Positions 1-9,113 of a stretch of 64,000 bases of DNA are shown piece after piece. The stretch lies in contig CAJYGB010000017.1 of the NCBI GenBank assembly GCA_913774355.1, forward strand, positions 1 to 64,000, written 5' to 3'. Made by a program: the position numbers and the translations under genes. Under the pieces are notes generated by a model. It did not search any database. It was not told the DNA's origin and worked only from the letters and a program-made list of their open reading frames with translations. This stretch comes from an uncultured Chryseobacterium sp. (GTDB taxonomy: Bacteria > Bacteroidota > Bacteroidia > Flavobacteriales > Weeksellaceae). Within the stretch, counting starts at the first letter, position 1. Each line of letters starts with the position of its first letter.

Positions 1-58
1 TTCAAGGTTAAACGCTTTGAACATCAAACTAAAAACCTTAAACCTATATACAGCCTTT

Positions 59-166
<108 letters not shown>

Positions 167-172
167 TTTATT

Positions 173-205
173 AAACCTCATACAGCAATGTGTGAGGTTT
201 TTTTA
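173..205 (+). terminator. Terminator of the rRNA operon
   Basis: AAACCTCA (173-180) pairs with TGAGGTTT (193-200) around a 12-nt loop, followed by a T run. It sits directly behind the 5S gene. The same AAACCTCA/TGAGGTTT stem recurs at 29121-29148 and 36463-36490. Confidence 0.85.
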
Positions 206-569
206 TGTCCATACCCCAACAAAGAAACTTTACCTGATCCCAAGGAAAAAGCCGGGGGAAAGGAATCAAGTTTAAAGTTTAATATTTAAGGTTTAAAGTT
301 TAATGTTCAAAGCCTAAAGCCTAAAGTTCAGGGTTTAAAGTTTGGAGGATACACTTTGGAAACAGGAAACCAGGGCAAGGCTGAAGGTTCCACAGGAGCT
401 ACCTGTTAATAGCTTATAATCATTTGTTTTATTAAATCCCGTAAGGGGTGGCCTGTTACCTATTGTCCATTTTTTCCCCAGGATAATTAATCCTATATTG
501 ACTCCGATTCTTACTAGTTAACAGTTTAAACATAAGTAAGAGAACCGTAATTTTACTCATTGCTCATAT

Positions 570-1082
570 TTATAGTGCACTTATCGTAAAAACAATACGA
601 CTGCTGTATGTGGCAACGGGAATGGTTACCGAGACACCCGTCAGTTGCAACTGTATCGGAATGTTGCTATAGGAAGCCAGTGCAACAACGGCTGTAATTC
701 TGAATAATTCAATATCGGTATTTAAGGAAACATTTGTATATGTTGTTCCACCGGTAATAGTACAGGCCAAGCACGATGTTGTTCCGTTACCTGTTCTTCG
801 GGCATTTAAGATAAGGCTGGAATTCCAGATGGGATTCACTTCGTAATGCATCGATACCTTTCCACTTGCTAAAAGTAGAGGAACCGTCGCATTCAGCAGG
901 ATCTCATCGGGAGCACTTTCATAGGTTCCGATATAGTTGGTTCCGGCTTCTGTAATAGAAGGAATATTTACAGTCCAGTTCGTTCCGCTAACCGTTAAGG
1001 TTCTTTGTGATTTCAATGTTGGAAATATCAGTAAAAGAGTAAGCATTATATATTGCTTTACATGTATTTGGAGAAATTTCAT
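570..1082 (-). CDS. Secreted beta-rich protein, possible tip subunit of the adjacent pilus-like system
   Basis: A 170-residue protein with an N-terminal signal peptide ending near LKSQ (about residue 26). The mature part is Thr/Ser/Ile-rich with an alternating hydrophobic pattern that suggests an all-beta domain. It shares scattered features with the two pilin-like proteins of the same operon: a T-rich strand at the mature N-terminus, ITEAG near the start, and a final strand close in pattern to their PIVITYTITE end. Unlike those two it has a CxxC pair (SCLAC). It is the last gene of a tightly packed minus-strand operon, 5 nt after the preceding gene. In chaperone-usher operons the distal gene often encodes a tip subunit, which is the basis for that suggestion. 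No named family was recognised. Confidence 0.7.
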   Translation of the reverse strand: MKFLQIHVKQYIMLTLLLIFPTLKSQRTLTVSGTNWTVNIPSITEAGTNYIGTYESAPDEILLNATVPLLLASGKVSMHYEVNPIWNSSLILNARRTGNGTTSCLACTITGGTTYTNVSLNTDIELFRITAVVALASYSNIPIQLQLTGVSVTIPVATYSSRIVFTISAL

Positions 1083-1087
1083 TTTGA

Positions 1088-1615
1088 TTATTCGGTTATG
1101 GTATAGGTTATCACGATAGGGGTATTGGATCTCGCTGCCAGATTGGTATATGAATTTGTAGCCAGAGAAATTGTCAGCTGATGGCCGTTATTTGCTCCGT
1201 TTCCTGTAAATGCTCCGCCTATGCCGCTGATAATGGTTTGTGCCGTAGTTGTTAATATAATCTGCCCGGAAGAGATCCCCAAAGTTCCACCACCGGATCC
1301 GGAAGCGGCAGCTGCCTGAATTCTGATATCGGTTCCCGGGATAATCTGGCTGATGGAGGCTGTAATTCTCCTTGTAACACCTGCAGTTGTAATGGCAGAG
1401 GTGTAATTGATCCATTTTGTTATATTTGAGGTGGGAAGAACTACGGCATTTCCCGCTTCGGTAGGGGCTGTATAATTGAAGGTAATTGTCCCTGCGGGTT
1501 CTACGTCCATTAATGTTACGACCGGTAAGGTTACGGTAACCGTTCTGCTCCCAGTTGTCTGCGAAAATAAACTGCAGGAAAGGAATAAACTGATAAGAAA
1601 TATAAATTTTATCAT
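1088..1615 (-). CDS. Pilin-like secreted protein (second copy)
   Basis: A 175-residue protein with a clear signal peptide (cleavage near LFSQ, about residue 19). The mature N-terminus is a strand of alternating hydrophobics (RTVTVTLPVVTLMDVEP). It is an obvious paralogue of the protein at 5244-5822: both carry APTEAGN, a GGGTLG segment, and a block reading QTIISGIG, TGNGANNGH and then LT-SLA. The start is 2 nt after the stop of the barrel gene, so the two are co-transcribed. No cysteines are visible in the mature chain. The fold is inferred to be an immunoglobulin-like pilin that would need a donor strand. I did not recognise a named domain. An alternative is a structural surface-layer or matrix protein exported by the same barrel. 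Confidence 0.75.
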   Translation of the reverse strand: MIKFIFLISLFLSCSLFSQTTGSRTVTVTLPVVTLMDVEPAGTITFNYTAPTEAGNAVVLPTSNITKWINYTSAITTAGVTRRITASISQIIPGTDIRIQAAAASGSGGGTLGISSGQIILTTTAQTIISGIGGAFTGNGANNGHQLTISLATNSYTNLAARSNTPIVITYTITE

Positions 1616-1617
1616 GC

Positions 1618-4353
1618 TTATTGCTGTTTTTTGTTTTCATTATAACTTACCCGGATGGACTCCTGTTGATACTTCACGTCGTTCTGTTGTTTTATCACAT
1701 TGAACATAATTTTTCTAATTTCCGATGGTTTAAGATGAAGCTCAAACTGCTCAATAGGAATTTTATACTTTTTATCAAGCCCATTGCGGTAAATTTTTAC
1801 TTTCCATTCGCCGGGCCGCAGATACGTAAAATCAAATGTTTCTCCCAAAACTGCCATTTTTCGGTAAGTGTGTTCTCCATCTGATATTTCCACAATAAGG
1901 TTCTCTTTTTTCTTTTTTTCAACCGGAAGACGGATAAAGCCTGAATGACCTGTTTCAGAATAATCGATGGTTCCGTGAACCATTGCTGCTTCAGTTAGTC
2001 CGAAGTTGAAAGTATTCTCTTTATCGGTTAAATGAATTGAAGCCGGAATATTAACACTGGCAATATCATTAATATTTGTTGTAGATCTGTCAATTTCTAA
2101 GACATACTCACCGGGAACCACATTCTTAAAGACGAAATTTCCATGCTGATCTGTTACCGATAAATGGTTTCCCAGCATAAGCCGGATGCCTTCCACTTTT
2201 TTAACACCTAAATTGCTGATATTTCCATGGAGGCTGGTATATTCTGCTTTTTTCTGAGTGGGTACATTTAAACGCAGCGTATAGCGCATGGAAAAAATAA
2301 AATCTTTGTTTCCCAATTCACCCCGCTGCAAGGTATATCTTCCTGAAAGATCAAATTCATGGCCGGGAAAAATCTGCTGATGAAAAAGAAGTTCAAAAAG
2401 ATTCCGGTCTGCAAAATATTCTTCAGGCATATAATTGTTCTGATAGAAAATGCTGAAATTGGTTTTATCCGAAAAACGGCTCAATATTCTTGCTCCGTAG
2501 TAAATCTGTTTTTGGTTTGGCATCTGATAACGCGAAGTAACGGCATAGCTTCCATACAGATTAAATGACGTTCTGAATTTCTCGAAACTGATATTTACTG
2601 TATAAAAACTGGAATTTCCGGAAAATCCCAGAAGATAATTATCCGTTTTGCCGAACTGGCCCTGCAGGTTGACCTGGAAAATTCCCAATTGCTGATCGAG
2701 GCTCAGCCTGAAAAATTGTTCTTTATAATCAAACTCCTTGGGCATCAGACGGTCTTCGTACCGCTGGAATCCATTGTACAGTATAAGCGAACCCTTTTTT
2801 GAATACCGGTACTGTATTCCGTACTGAAGGTATTTCCGGTAAGGTGCAGCCAGAAATAAAGTATCCCGCTGAAAGTTTTTTGCATCCTGGACGTAATTGA
2901 CCATGATACTGACTTTCTTAAAAACCTGATATTGTAGATTTCCGTTAAAAGTACCCGTATTATTAAAATATCCTGCATATTCCGGGCTGGTTCGCATATA
3001 CATCATATTACCGCTGATTTTACTGAAATTAAAAATCGTCTGAGCCATCATAGCATTTCCAGTCGTCTTATCGGTTTTGCTGTAAGAAACTTCCCCGGAA
3101 ACTTCTATATTTTTAGTAAGTTTAAATTTTCCCATAACATACGGCAGATGCGCATCTGAATCTAACCTGAAGGTTGAAAAACTTACCCCTGTATTTTCTC
3201 GCCTCGGAATCTTGTACAGGTAACCGGCAGTTATTTCGGATTCCTTAGCAATTTTATATTTTGAATAAACATTGAATTCATCTTTGATATCCCTGAAAAA
3301 CCGTGGATGATTATAGAATCCGCCGATGCTGACTTTTTTAGTGTCCATCCGGATTTCTGCTCCACGTCCATACCTGGCATACTCCGTTAAAAATGAAGAT
3401 GAATAATTTTTATCTCCGAGATGCACAAAGAAGTTATTCTGTTTATAATTCACGAAATATTCTTCATAAGGAGTAAAGGAATTGAATTCTGTGGGATTTT
3501 TAGTCACGGCACGAAATTCCAGAAGATGTTTGTGTTCTTTATCAATACTTCCCCTGCTATATATTTCACCCTGAAAACCGTCACGGTATTCCCCGCGGTT
3601 CTGCATGCTGATAAAAGACACTGAAGCAGCTACAGGCAACCGATGGAAAATATCATCCTCCACAGGATTCACGGCAATAACCTTGATGCTGCTGTATGCG
3701 TTGTAAATCTCTTTTGGATTGTTTGCATTGTATACCGAAAGATTTACATTCTGGAACTCATTTTTACCGAGATCCTTATGGGTATTCTTCATTACGGTGA
3801 TTATTTTTTCTTCTCCTCCCTGTAAAATCAAAGTCGTACTCCGGTCGATAACGGCGTTTTTACTTTCTAGGACAAGATTTTCAGTTACATTTCCGTTATT
3901 TTTTAAAAGAAAAGTAGATGATATGGTTTCACCGGCTTTTACAAATTCGGGAGTACTCAAAGCAATTAATACGATTTGCCTTTTACTGGAAACCGTAAAC
4001 TGAGTATGGCGGAGAAACTTTTCACCGGTAGTTTTTTCCGTACCTTTTAAAATTACCGAGTAACGGCCCTGGGGTGTTTCGGAAGCTATTTTTAACGGAG
4101 TGATATAAACATTCTTTCCAGAACCCGTAATTTTTAAGGATCCGCTTGTAATTACCGGAACGATGAACGGGCTTGAAGTACCCACCTGCAGATCATAAAC
4201 TCTATTTTCGGGATCCGCATTTTCTATGGTAAAGGAAATGGAAGTAGTTGTTCCCGGTTGCAGATCATCTTTCTTATCGACAGAATCTTTTTTTTGTGAA
4301 AAGATGATTACGGGAAAAAATACAAATAGATATATTATACAGTTTTTAATCAT
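1618..4353 (-). CDS. Usher-like outer-membrane beta-barrel protein with Ig-like domains
   Basis: A 911-residue protein with a signal peptide (cleavage near IIFSQ20). Two Ig-like/NEW3-type domains occupy roughly residues 25-230. Residues about 235-720 alternate aromatic and polar residues like a large outer-membrane barrel. The C-terminal part (about 725-890) has carboxypeptidase-regulatory-type Ig folds (DQHGNFVFKNVVPGEYVLEI). Near the barrel start is HLGDKNYSSSFLTEYARYGR, with LGD at 312-314 and GRG at 329-331; this resembles the LGD...FRG signature of fimbrial ushers, though overall similarity is not detectable by eye. It overlaps the chaperone-like gene by 8 nt upstream and is followed after 2 nt by a pilin-like gene. 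The role proposed is outer-membrane assembly and secretion platform. It could instead be an unrelated barrel exporting surface proteins. Confidence 0.7.
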   Translation of the reverse strand: MIKNCIIYLFVFFPVIIFSQKKDSVDKKDDLQPGTTTSISFTIENADPENRVYDLQVGTSSPFIVPVITSGSLKITGSGKNVYITPLKIASETPQGRYSVILKGTEKTTGEKFLRHTQFTVSSKRQIVLIALSTPEFVKAGETISSTFLLKNNGNVTENLVLESKNAVIDRSTTLILQGGEEKIITVMKNTHKDLGKNEFQNVNLSVYNANNPKEIYNAYSSIKVIAVNPVEDDIFHRLPVAASVSFISMQNRGEYRDGFQGEIYSRGSIDKEHKHLLEFRAVTKNPTEFNSFTPYEEYFVNYKQNNFFVHLGDKNYSSSFLTEYARYGRGAEIRMDTKKVSIGGFYNHPRFFRDIKDEFNVYSKYKIAKESEITAGYLYKIPRRENTGVSFSTFRLDSDAHLPYVMGKFKLTKNIEVSGEVSYSKTDKTTGNAMMAQTIFNFSKISGNMMYMRTSPEYAGYFNNTGTFNGNLQYQVFKKVSIMVNYVQDAKNFQRDTLFLAAPYRKYLQYGIQYRYSKKGSLILYNGFQRYEDRLMPKEFDYKEQFFRLSLDQQLGIFQVNLQGQFGKTDNYLLGFSGNSSFYTVNISFEKFRTSFNLYGSYAVTSRYQMPNQKQIYYGARILSRFSDKTNFSIFYQNNYMPEEYFADRNLFELLFHQQIFPGHEFDLSGRYTLQRGELGNKDFIFSMRYTLRLNVPTQKKAEYTSLHGNISNLGVKKVEGIRLMLGNHLSVTDQHGNFVFKNVVPGEYVLEIDRSTTNINDIASVNIPASIHLTDKENTFNFGLTEAAMVHGTIDYSETGHSGFIRLPVEKKKKENLIVEISDGEHTYRKMAVLGETFDFTYLRPGEWKVKIYRNGLDKKYKIPIEQFELHLKPSEIRKIMFNVIKQQNDVKYQQESIRVSYNENKKQQ

Positions 4354-5152
4354 CCTTTACTTCCAGTTCCACATTAATGGCGAATACATTTTCGTCTTCA
4401 TCGGTAGCAATGAGAACAGCATTGTACTTTGATGCGGGTGTTTTTTCGAGATTCAGAAGGAATAATTTTGAAGTCTGCGGCAATAGGCCCATGGCTTGGC
4501 TGGAAAATGTTCCTGCTTTTTGTCCGCTGGTTTTATTATAAATTTCAACGGTTACCGTTGGTTTACAGTAGAGATTTCCTTTATTGGCAACGGCTATCTT
4601 CAGAAATGTTTTTCCATTTTCTTTGTCCATTTTCACCCCCTCAAATTTAAGTTCCGGTTTTGCCTTTTCAGTTTCCAGATCTGTGATTATCTGAACTGCA
4701 TACCGTATTACCGAGGTAATGCTCACGCCCTGTATATTCTCGTCCGGCTTGATATCTTCTACAGGTTCTACCATAATGACACTCCAATAGCTTCCGGGGG
4801 CAGAAACTCTATCAGGAATGGTAATTTCATAAAAGATCTCCGTCTTTTCTTTCGCTTTAAGATTTATGAGATTTGTATTTATCCTGATCCAGCCGGCATT
4901 TGTCCTGATATTACTTTCCGGAACCGAATACTGAATGGTACCGTCAGCCTGATAACTTACATCCTGAAGGAAAAGCTTTACATTCTGAGGCTGTTTACCG
5001 TTGTTTTCTAGGGCTAATTTCCCTCGGTATACTTTTCCGTTTTCCACTTTGTGGGTATGGGAAAGCCCGTTGAGAACGACAATTCCTGCCCGTAAAAAAC
5101 AAAACTGAAAAAAGAAAATCAGAAATAGCAATATATGCTTTATCATATTCAT
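4346..5152 (-). CDS. Periplasmic chaperone-like protein with two Ig-like domains
   Basis: A 268-residue protein with a signal peptide (through about residue 22). The first half looks like a fimbrial-chaperone or DUF916-type Ig domain: a strand pattern, then AGWIRINTNLINLKAKEKTE and the loop SAPGSYWSVIMVEP. The second half is another Ig-like domain ending in an acidic tail. PapD-type chaperones are two-domain Ig proteins of about 230-250 residues, so size and layout fit. The initiator could be Met1 or Met3. The gene lies between a pilin-like gene upstream and the usher-like barrel downstream, and its end overlaps the barrel start by 8 nt, implying translational coupling. The function is inferred mainly from operon position and architecture. 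Confidence 0.65.
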   Translation of the reverse strand: MNMIKHILLFLIFFFQFCFLRAGIVVLNGLSHTHKVENGKVYRGKLALENNGKQPQNVKLFLQDVSYQADGTIQYSVPESNIRTNAGWIRINTNLINLKAKEKTEIFYEITIPDRVSAPGSYWSVIMVEPVEDIKPDENIQGVSITSVIRYAVQIITDLETEKAKPELKFEGVKMDKENGKTFLKIAVANKGNLYCKPTVTVEIYNKTSGQKAGTFSSQAMGLLPQTSKLFLLNLEKTPASKYNAVLIATDEDENVFAINVELEVKDD

Positions 5153-5243
5153 GTAAAGTTTGGGTTTAAATGGTAGTCAGTACAAGTTTTGAAAGAGGCA
5201 TTTGTATGCTTCTTCCGAATTTCATCCTGAAATCGTGGAATGA

Positions 5244-5822
5244 TTAGTTGTCTGAAATGGTATAAGTAACGGTAGCAACTGTAGTTGCAGTAGCCTGAAG
5301 ATCGGCATACACGGCAACACCGCCGGGACCGCTTCCGGGCGCCAGAGAGTAGGTAAGATTATGTCCGTTATTGGCGCCATTTCCCGTGTAGGCACTTCCG
5401 ATCCCTGAAATAATGGTTTGGTCTGCAGCACTTAAAGTAAGCTGGGCGGCCGGGGTTCCTAAGGTCCCGCCTCCTGTACCGGTGGCTGCTGCTGCCGTTA
5501 CACGGATATCGATTCCCGGAATAACGGCATTTAATTTTACGGAGACATTACGGGTAGGGTCAGCAACAGATTTAATGGAGGAGTAATTGAGCCAGAGGGT
5601 ATTGTTGGCTGCATTTGCCACTATCGGGTTACCGGCTTCCGTGGGTGCTGTGAACCCCAGAGTAATGTTTTTAGTGGCAGCCGGTTCGATGTCTACCAGC
5701 GCGACTTCCGGGACTGAAATGGTAATCGTATGATTATCTGTGTTGGTGTCTTGTGCGTTAAGACCTGTAGAAATGGTAAACGCAGCAAAAGACAAAGCTA
5801 AAGTGAATTTAAATCTTTTCAT
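5244..5822 (-). CDS. Major pilin-like secreted protein
   Basis: The start chosen is the Met of MKRFKFTLALSF, giving 192 residues with a canonical signal peptide (cleavage near LNAQ); an upstream in-frame Met at 5840 would only add six residues. The mature protein begins with an alternating hydrophobic strand (HTITISVPEVALVDIEP) and is Ala/Thr/Gly-rich, without cysteine. It is paralogous to 1088-1615 throughout. It is the first gene of the five-gene operon, the usual place for a major pilin in chaperone-usher clusters, with 91 nt before the chaperone-like gene. The 91-nt gap may allow separate control of the pilin message. No named family was recognised, and the pilin role is an inference. Confidence 0.75.
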   Translation of the reverse strand: MKRFKFTLALSFAAFTISTGLNAQDTNTDNHTITISVPEVALVDIEPAATKNITLGFTAPTEAGNPIVANAANNTLWLNYSSIKSVADPTRNVSVKLNAVIPGIDIRVTAAAATGTGGGTLGTPAAQLTLSAADQTIISGIGSAYTGNGANNGHNLTYSLAPGSGPGGVAVYADLQATATTVATVTYTISDN

Positions 5823-6147
5823 GGTGAAATATTTAGTCATATGAAATTAGTAAAATTTAGCATTCCATAAAAATTTTTTAACATTTAATTTTCATGAATG
5901 TTTCGTTATCAATTAATTAGGGACATAGACAGGCCTTAAATTTTATTAATATTAATACTAAACCGGATCATGAATTTATGACTTAAATCACTTGATTAAA
6001 TATTTTTCACAACATAGTGTAATATTTTAAAATATTCTTTTAATTGACTCGACTATCATTATATAAAAATAAAATCGGATTTTTTGGGTTTTTACCTGTT
6101 ATTTTTAGCAATAAAAAGTAATAAGAAGCAGGGGCATTTCCGTTCCG
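5823..6147. other. AT-rich spacer upstream of the pilus-like operon
   Basis: This 325-nt stretch lies between the Omp85 gene and the first pilin-like gene and must hold the promoter of the latter. I could not find a convincing TAnnTTTG element in the right orientation. No ORF or strong hairpin stands out. Confidence 0.5.
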
Positions 6148-7752
6148 TTAAAACCGGCTCAAAATTCCCCAGTGGATTTTGATATCATTGAATTTAAAAG
6201 GGTTCCCGAACTCGTTTCCATTCGAAAGCTGGAAACTCATCAGGCCGATCGGAATAAAGAAATTGAATCCGAGACCGACACTGTAAAGCTTAGGCTTAAC
6301 ATTTAAGGATTTATTGTTGAGCTGTCCGTACTGCCCGAACACATCGAAGAAAGCCTGGCTGCCAATGAGATACCGGTATTCCAGACTGCCATAATAATAG
6401 AAATCAGCAGCAAGGGAATTTTCATTGAAGCCCCGCATCGAGTTCCAGCCGCCGAAGCGGTAGAGTTCATTCGCCGAAAAATCGATTTTCGAATCCATCA
6501 TCGCTCCTTCTGCCTTAATGTTCAGGAAATGATTGCCGTTGATGTGGTAATTGTGTTCCCCAAAAAAGTAAAACTGATTCTGTGGAGCTGTTATATTGTC
6601 TTTGGTATAGGTAGTCGTCAGATAATCGTAACCGCCGTTGATTTTCGTTTTGTAAAGAAAAAGGTCGATATCCGTAGGTTCTACCATTTCAAACCATATT
6701 CCTATTCCCTTTTTATTATAATCTTTCCCCTGTACATACAGTGTATCGATAATGCTGGAACTTTCAAAAGTGCCTCTCAGACCAATCTTGTTGCGTGAAT
6801 TGATATGGTAATAAAAAGCAGGAAGTGCTTTTACATTGGCAAAGGTAGAATCCTGGCGGAAAATATTCACCTTCATGTTCAGGCCGACATTGGATTTGAA
6901 AAGATAGGGGATATCCGTCTGCAGGTCGAATGTCTGGCCTTTATCGGGATTCCGCTGCCAGTAAAGGTTTACCGTTTCAAAGCCGTTGAAAATGTTCCTG
7001 AAATTTACATTCAGGGTACCGTTTAACGTAAATTTGTCGGTTTTGTCGTTTCCGAAGCCGATCACCCCGTCGAAGCTGTTTGTTTTTTTCTTCTCCATGA
7101 AAAGATAGATGCTCGTGGAATCTTTGGTAAACAGCGTTTGCGGAGGACGTTCCAGGCTGACAAACTGGTGGCTCTGAAAGCTTTTATTGATCGCGATCAG
7201 GTTTTTGTCATCGTACGTCTTTCCTTTGAATTCCTTTTCCAGGTTTTTGATGAATCTCTTCGGAACGCTGGTATAACCTTTTACGACAAAGCCGTCAATT
7301 GTTCTTTTGTTGTTTTTATTAATGTCCAGCTCTACAATCGGATAACCGTTTTTCTGGCCTTTATATTTGGATTTGATCCTGCTGAAGGCGAAACCGTCAT
7401 TGATGTAGGCTTTATTGATGCTTTTTTTGGTAGAATCTAAATTTTTCGTGAAAAATTCTTTCCGGATCTTTGTTTTCTGTACGATAGAATCCGAAAGGCT
7501 GACGTAGGTCTGGTTAAAGTTCTTTCCTTTATCATAAATAATTTCCGTACTGTCTCCTTTTTTACGCACTTCTTTCAGCTGGGTAAAAAAATAATTGGTC
7601 TGTGCCAGCGAATCAAGGAATTTCACGGCCGAAGCGGAATCCTTTACCTTCTTTTTGACTTTCGTTTCCGAATCGATCAGGAAATAAGGCTTCTTCTGCG
7701 CCTGGATGAAGATGCAAGAGAGGACAAAAAATATTTTCAGGAATACTTTCAA
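6148..7752 (-). CDS. Omp85-family outer-membrane protein (POTRA plus beta-barrel)
   Basis: A 534-residue protein with a signal peptide ending near FIQAQ. The middle part (about residues 150-225) contains a POTRA-like segment (TIDGFVVKGYTSVPKRFIKN). The rest is a beta-barrel that includes the Omp85/BamA/TamA signature FGGWNSMRGFNE near residue 430, and it ends in an aromatic-rich strand terminating in Phe. The length is shorter than BamA (about 800) and fits the single- or few-POTRA TamA-like or surface-antigen members found in Bacteroidota. These proteins insert or translocate outer-membrane or secreted proteins, or act as lipid-handling barrels. The exact substrate cannot be told from sequence. 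It stands alone on the minus strand, with 125 nt separating it from the SDR gene upstream. Confidence 0.85.
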   Translation of the reverse strand: MKVFLKIFFVLSCIFIQAQKKPYFLIDSETKVKKKVKDSASAVKFLDSLAQTNYFFTQLKEVRKKGDSTEIIYDKGKNFNQTYVSLSDSIVQKTKIRKEFFTKNLDSTKKSINKAYINDGFAFSRIKSKYKGQKNGYPIVELDINKNNKRTIDGFVVKGYTSVPKRFIKNLEKEFKGKTYDDKNLIAINKSFQSHQFVSLERPPQTLFTKDSTSIYLFMEKKKTNSFDGVIGFGNDKTDKFTLNGTLNVNFRNIFNGFETVNLYWQRNPDKGQTFDLQTDIPYLFKSNVGLNMKVNIFRQDSTFANVKALPAFYYHINSRNKIGLRGTFESSSIIDTLYVQGKDYNKKGIGIWFEMVEPTDIDLFLYKTKINGGYDYLTTTYTKDNITAPQNQFYFFGEHNYHINGNHFLNIKAEGAMMDSKIDFSANELYRFGGWNSMRGFNENSLAADFYYYGSLEYRYLIGSQAFFDVFGQYGQLNNKSLNVKPKLYSVGLGFNFFIPIGLMSFQLSNGNEFGNPFKFNDIKIHWGILSRF

Positions 7753-7877
7753 TTCTGATTTTTCTAAATCATTAAAGTCATGATCTTATTAAAAGAAATC
7801 TTTCTCGACTTCTGAAATCAATCTTTACGGTTCAGGATCTGTTAATTTTTAAAATAAATGTGTTTTAATAACTCAAA

Positions 7878-8672
7878 CTAAGCTAATTTATTATATTTCT
7901 TCATCAAATTCTCATATGTTCCCTGTGGCAGGATCCATTTTAATGGAACCCCGATTTTCTGCCCGAATTTTCCAAAGTAATAATGTGCTTTCCATTTGTT
8001 TTTAGCAAGAAGCTGATCTACATATTCAGCTACTTCCAGTGGTTCTGTGCCGTTGCCGACATGCGAATTCATCAATGCATATACTTTGTCGAAAACATTT
8101 TTATAGGGTTCCGAAACTTTCGTGCGTACCCGGTTTTCTGCAATATTGGTTTTGATGTCGCCCAGGTGAAGCGAGCATACATGGATATTCCAGGGATAAA
8201 CTTCATACCTCATCGCTTCCGTTACCTTATCCAGTGCCGATTTTGAAGCCGAATAAAATCCCCGGAACGGTAATCCCATTTCGCTGCCGATACTGGAAAC
8301 ATTGATGATCTGTCCGAATTGATTTTCCCGCATTTTCGGCATCACGGCACTCATCATCTGTACGGCACCTACCAGGTTTAGGTTGAAAAGCTTCAGGATG
8401 TCCTCTTTTGAAGAATCTTCCACGGCACCTACCATCCCCATTCCGGCATTGTTGATCAGTACGTCGATCCTGGTTTCCGTTTTCAACACTTCGGCAACCG
8501 CGTGCTGTACGGCATCGTTATCTGTAACATCCGTCGGAATGGATCTGAAATGCAGGCTTTCGGTGTGCTTTCTGCTCAGCCCGTACACTTTATGGCCTTT
8601 CTTACCAAAATATTCAGCCAGTACAAAGCCGATTCCCGATGAAGTTCCTGTGATGATGATTGTTTTTGACAT
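7878..8672 (-). CDS. Short-chain dehydrogenase/reductase (SDR)
   Basis: A 264-residue classical SDR with a Rossmann fold. The nucleotide-binding motif TGTSSGIG is at residues 8-15 and NNAG at 74-77. The catalytic Ser127, Tyr140 and Lys144 are present in NVSSIGS and YSASK. The residue layout suggests NAD(P)-dependent oxidation or reduction of a small alcohol or ketone, but the substrate cannot be predicted. The C-terminal part (KWILPQGTYENLMKKYN) is like that of many Bacteroidota SDRs annotated simply as oxidoreductases. The gene is transcribed away from the SusC gene, with a 441-nt divergent spacer between them. Confidence 0.92.
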   Translation of the reverse strand: MSKTIIITGTSSGIGFVLAEYFGKKGHKVYGLSRKHTESLHFRSIPTDVTDNDAVQHAVAEVLKTETRIDVLINNAGMGMVGAVEDSSKEDILKLFNLNLVGAVQMMSAVMPKMRENQFGQIINVSSIGSEMGLPFRGFYSASKSALDKVTEAMRYEVYPWNIHVCSLHLGDIKTNIAENRVRTKVSEPYKNVFDKVYALMNSHVGNGTEPLEVAEYVDQLLAKNKWKAHYYFGKFGQKIGVPLKWILPQGTYENLMKKYNKLA

Positions 8673-9113
8673 GAATAATTTAAGTATTTATTTGATTAAA
8701 GGCTTTTAAAGATTTTTCAGGACCTAAAATTATTCATTTTTAGACAAAAGAAACCTATTTATCGTCTTCAGTTTTTAAATTATCTATATCCCACTCAAAG
8801 AAAATAAATGGAACCAAAATTTCTTTGCTATCCGTTAAAGGATATGAAGCGAAAGTAAAGAAAATAAATAAGTCTACTTTTATGGTCGGGTTTTAAACTT
8901 AAAATACGTTTAACATACTGCATATTTGAATTGTAAAATTTAACAATGGAAAGATTTCTTATTAAATTGGATTAAACATTTAAGCATTTTTCTTCCGAAT
9001 CTGAAAACAGGGTTTTTAAAAATAAAAAAATTAGTTCATAAAAGAACAATAATAACTTAATAAAGTCCTGATGTGTGGTAGGCTAATTTTGCGCCAGGTT
9101 AAATCAAGGATTT
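8673..9113. other. Divergent intergenic region upstream of susC-like gene
   Basis: A 441-nt AT-rich spacer. It holds the -7 element for the SusC-like gene at 9084-9091. Two TTTAACA words (8909-8915 and 8939-8945) lie 30 nt apart and might be operator half-sites, but this is weak. No ORF is supported. Confidence 0.5.
9084..9091 (+). promoter_or_regulatory. -7 promoter element of the SusC-like gene
   Basis: TAATTTTG fits the Bacteroidota -7 consensus TAnnTTTG and lies 22 nt before the ATG at 9114. No clear -33 TTG is visible at the usual spacing, which would fit an activator-dependent promoter. Confidence 0.6.

Noticed and set aside
8909..8945. Possible Pho-box-like direct repeat upstream of susC
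   Set aside because: Two TTTAACA words 30 nt apart do not match a known Pho box and such words are frequent in AT-rich spacers.
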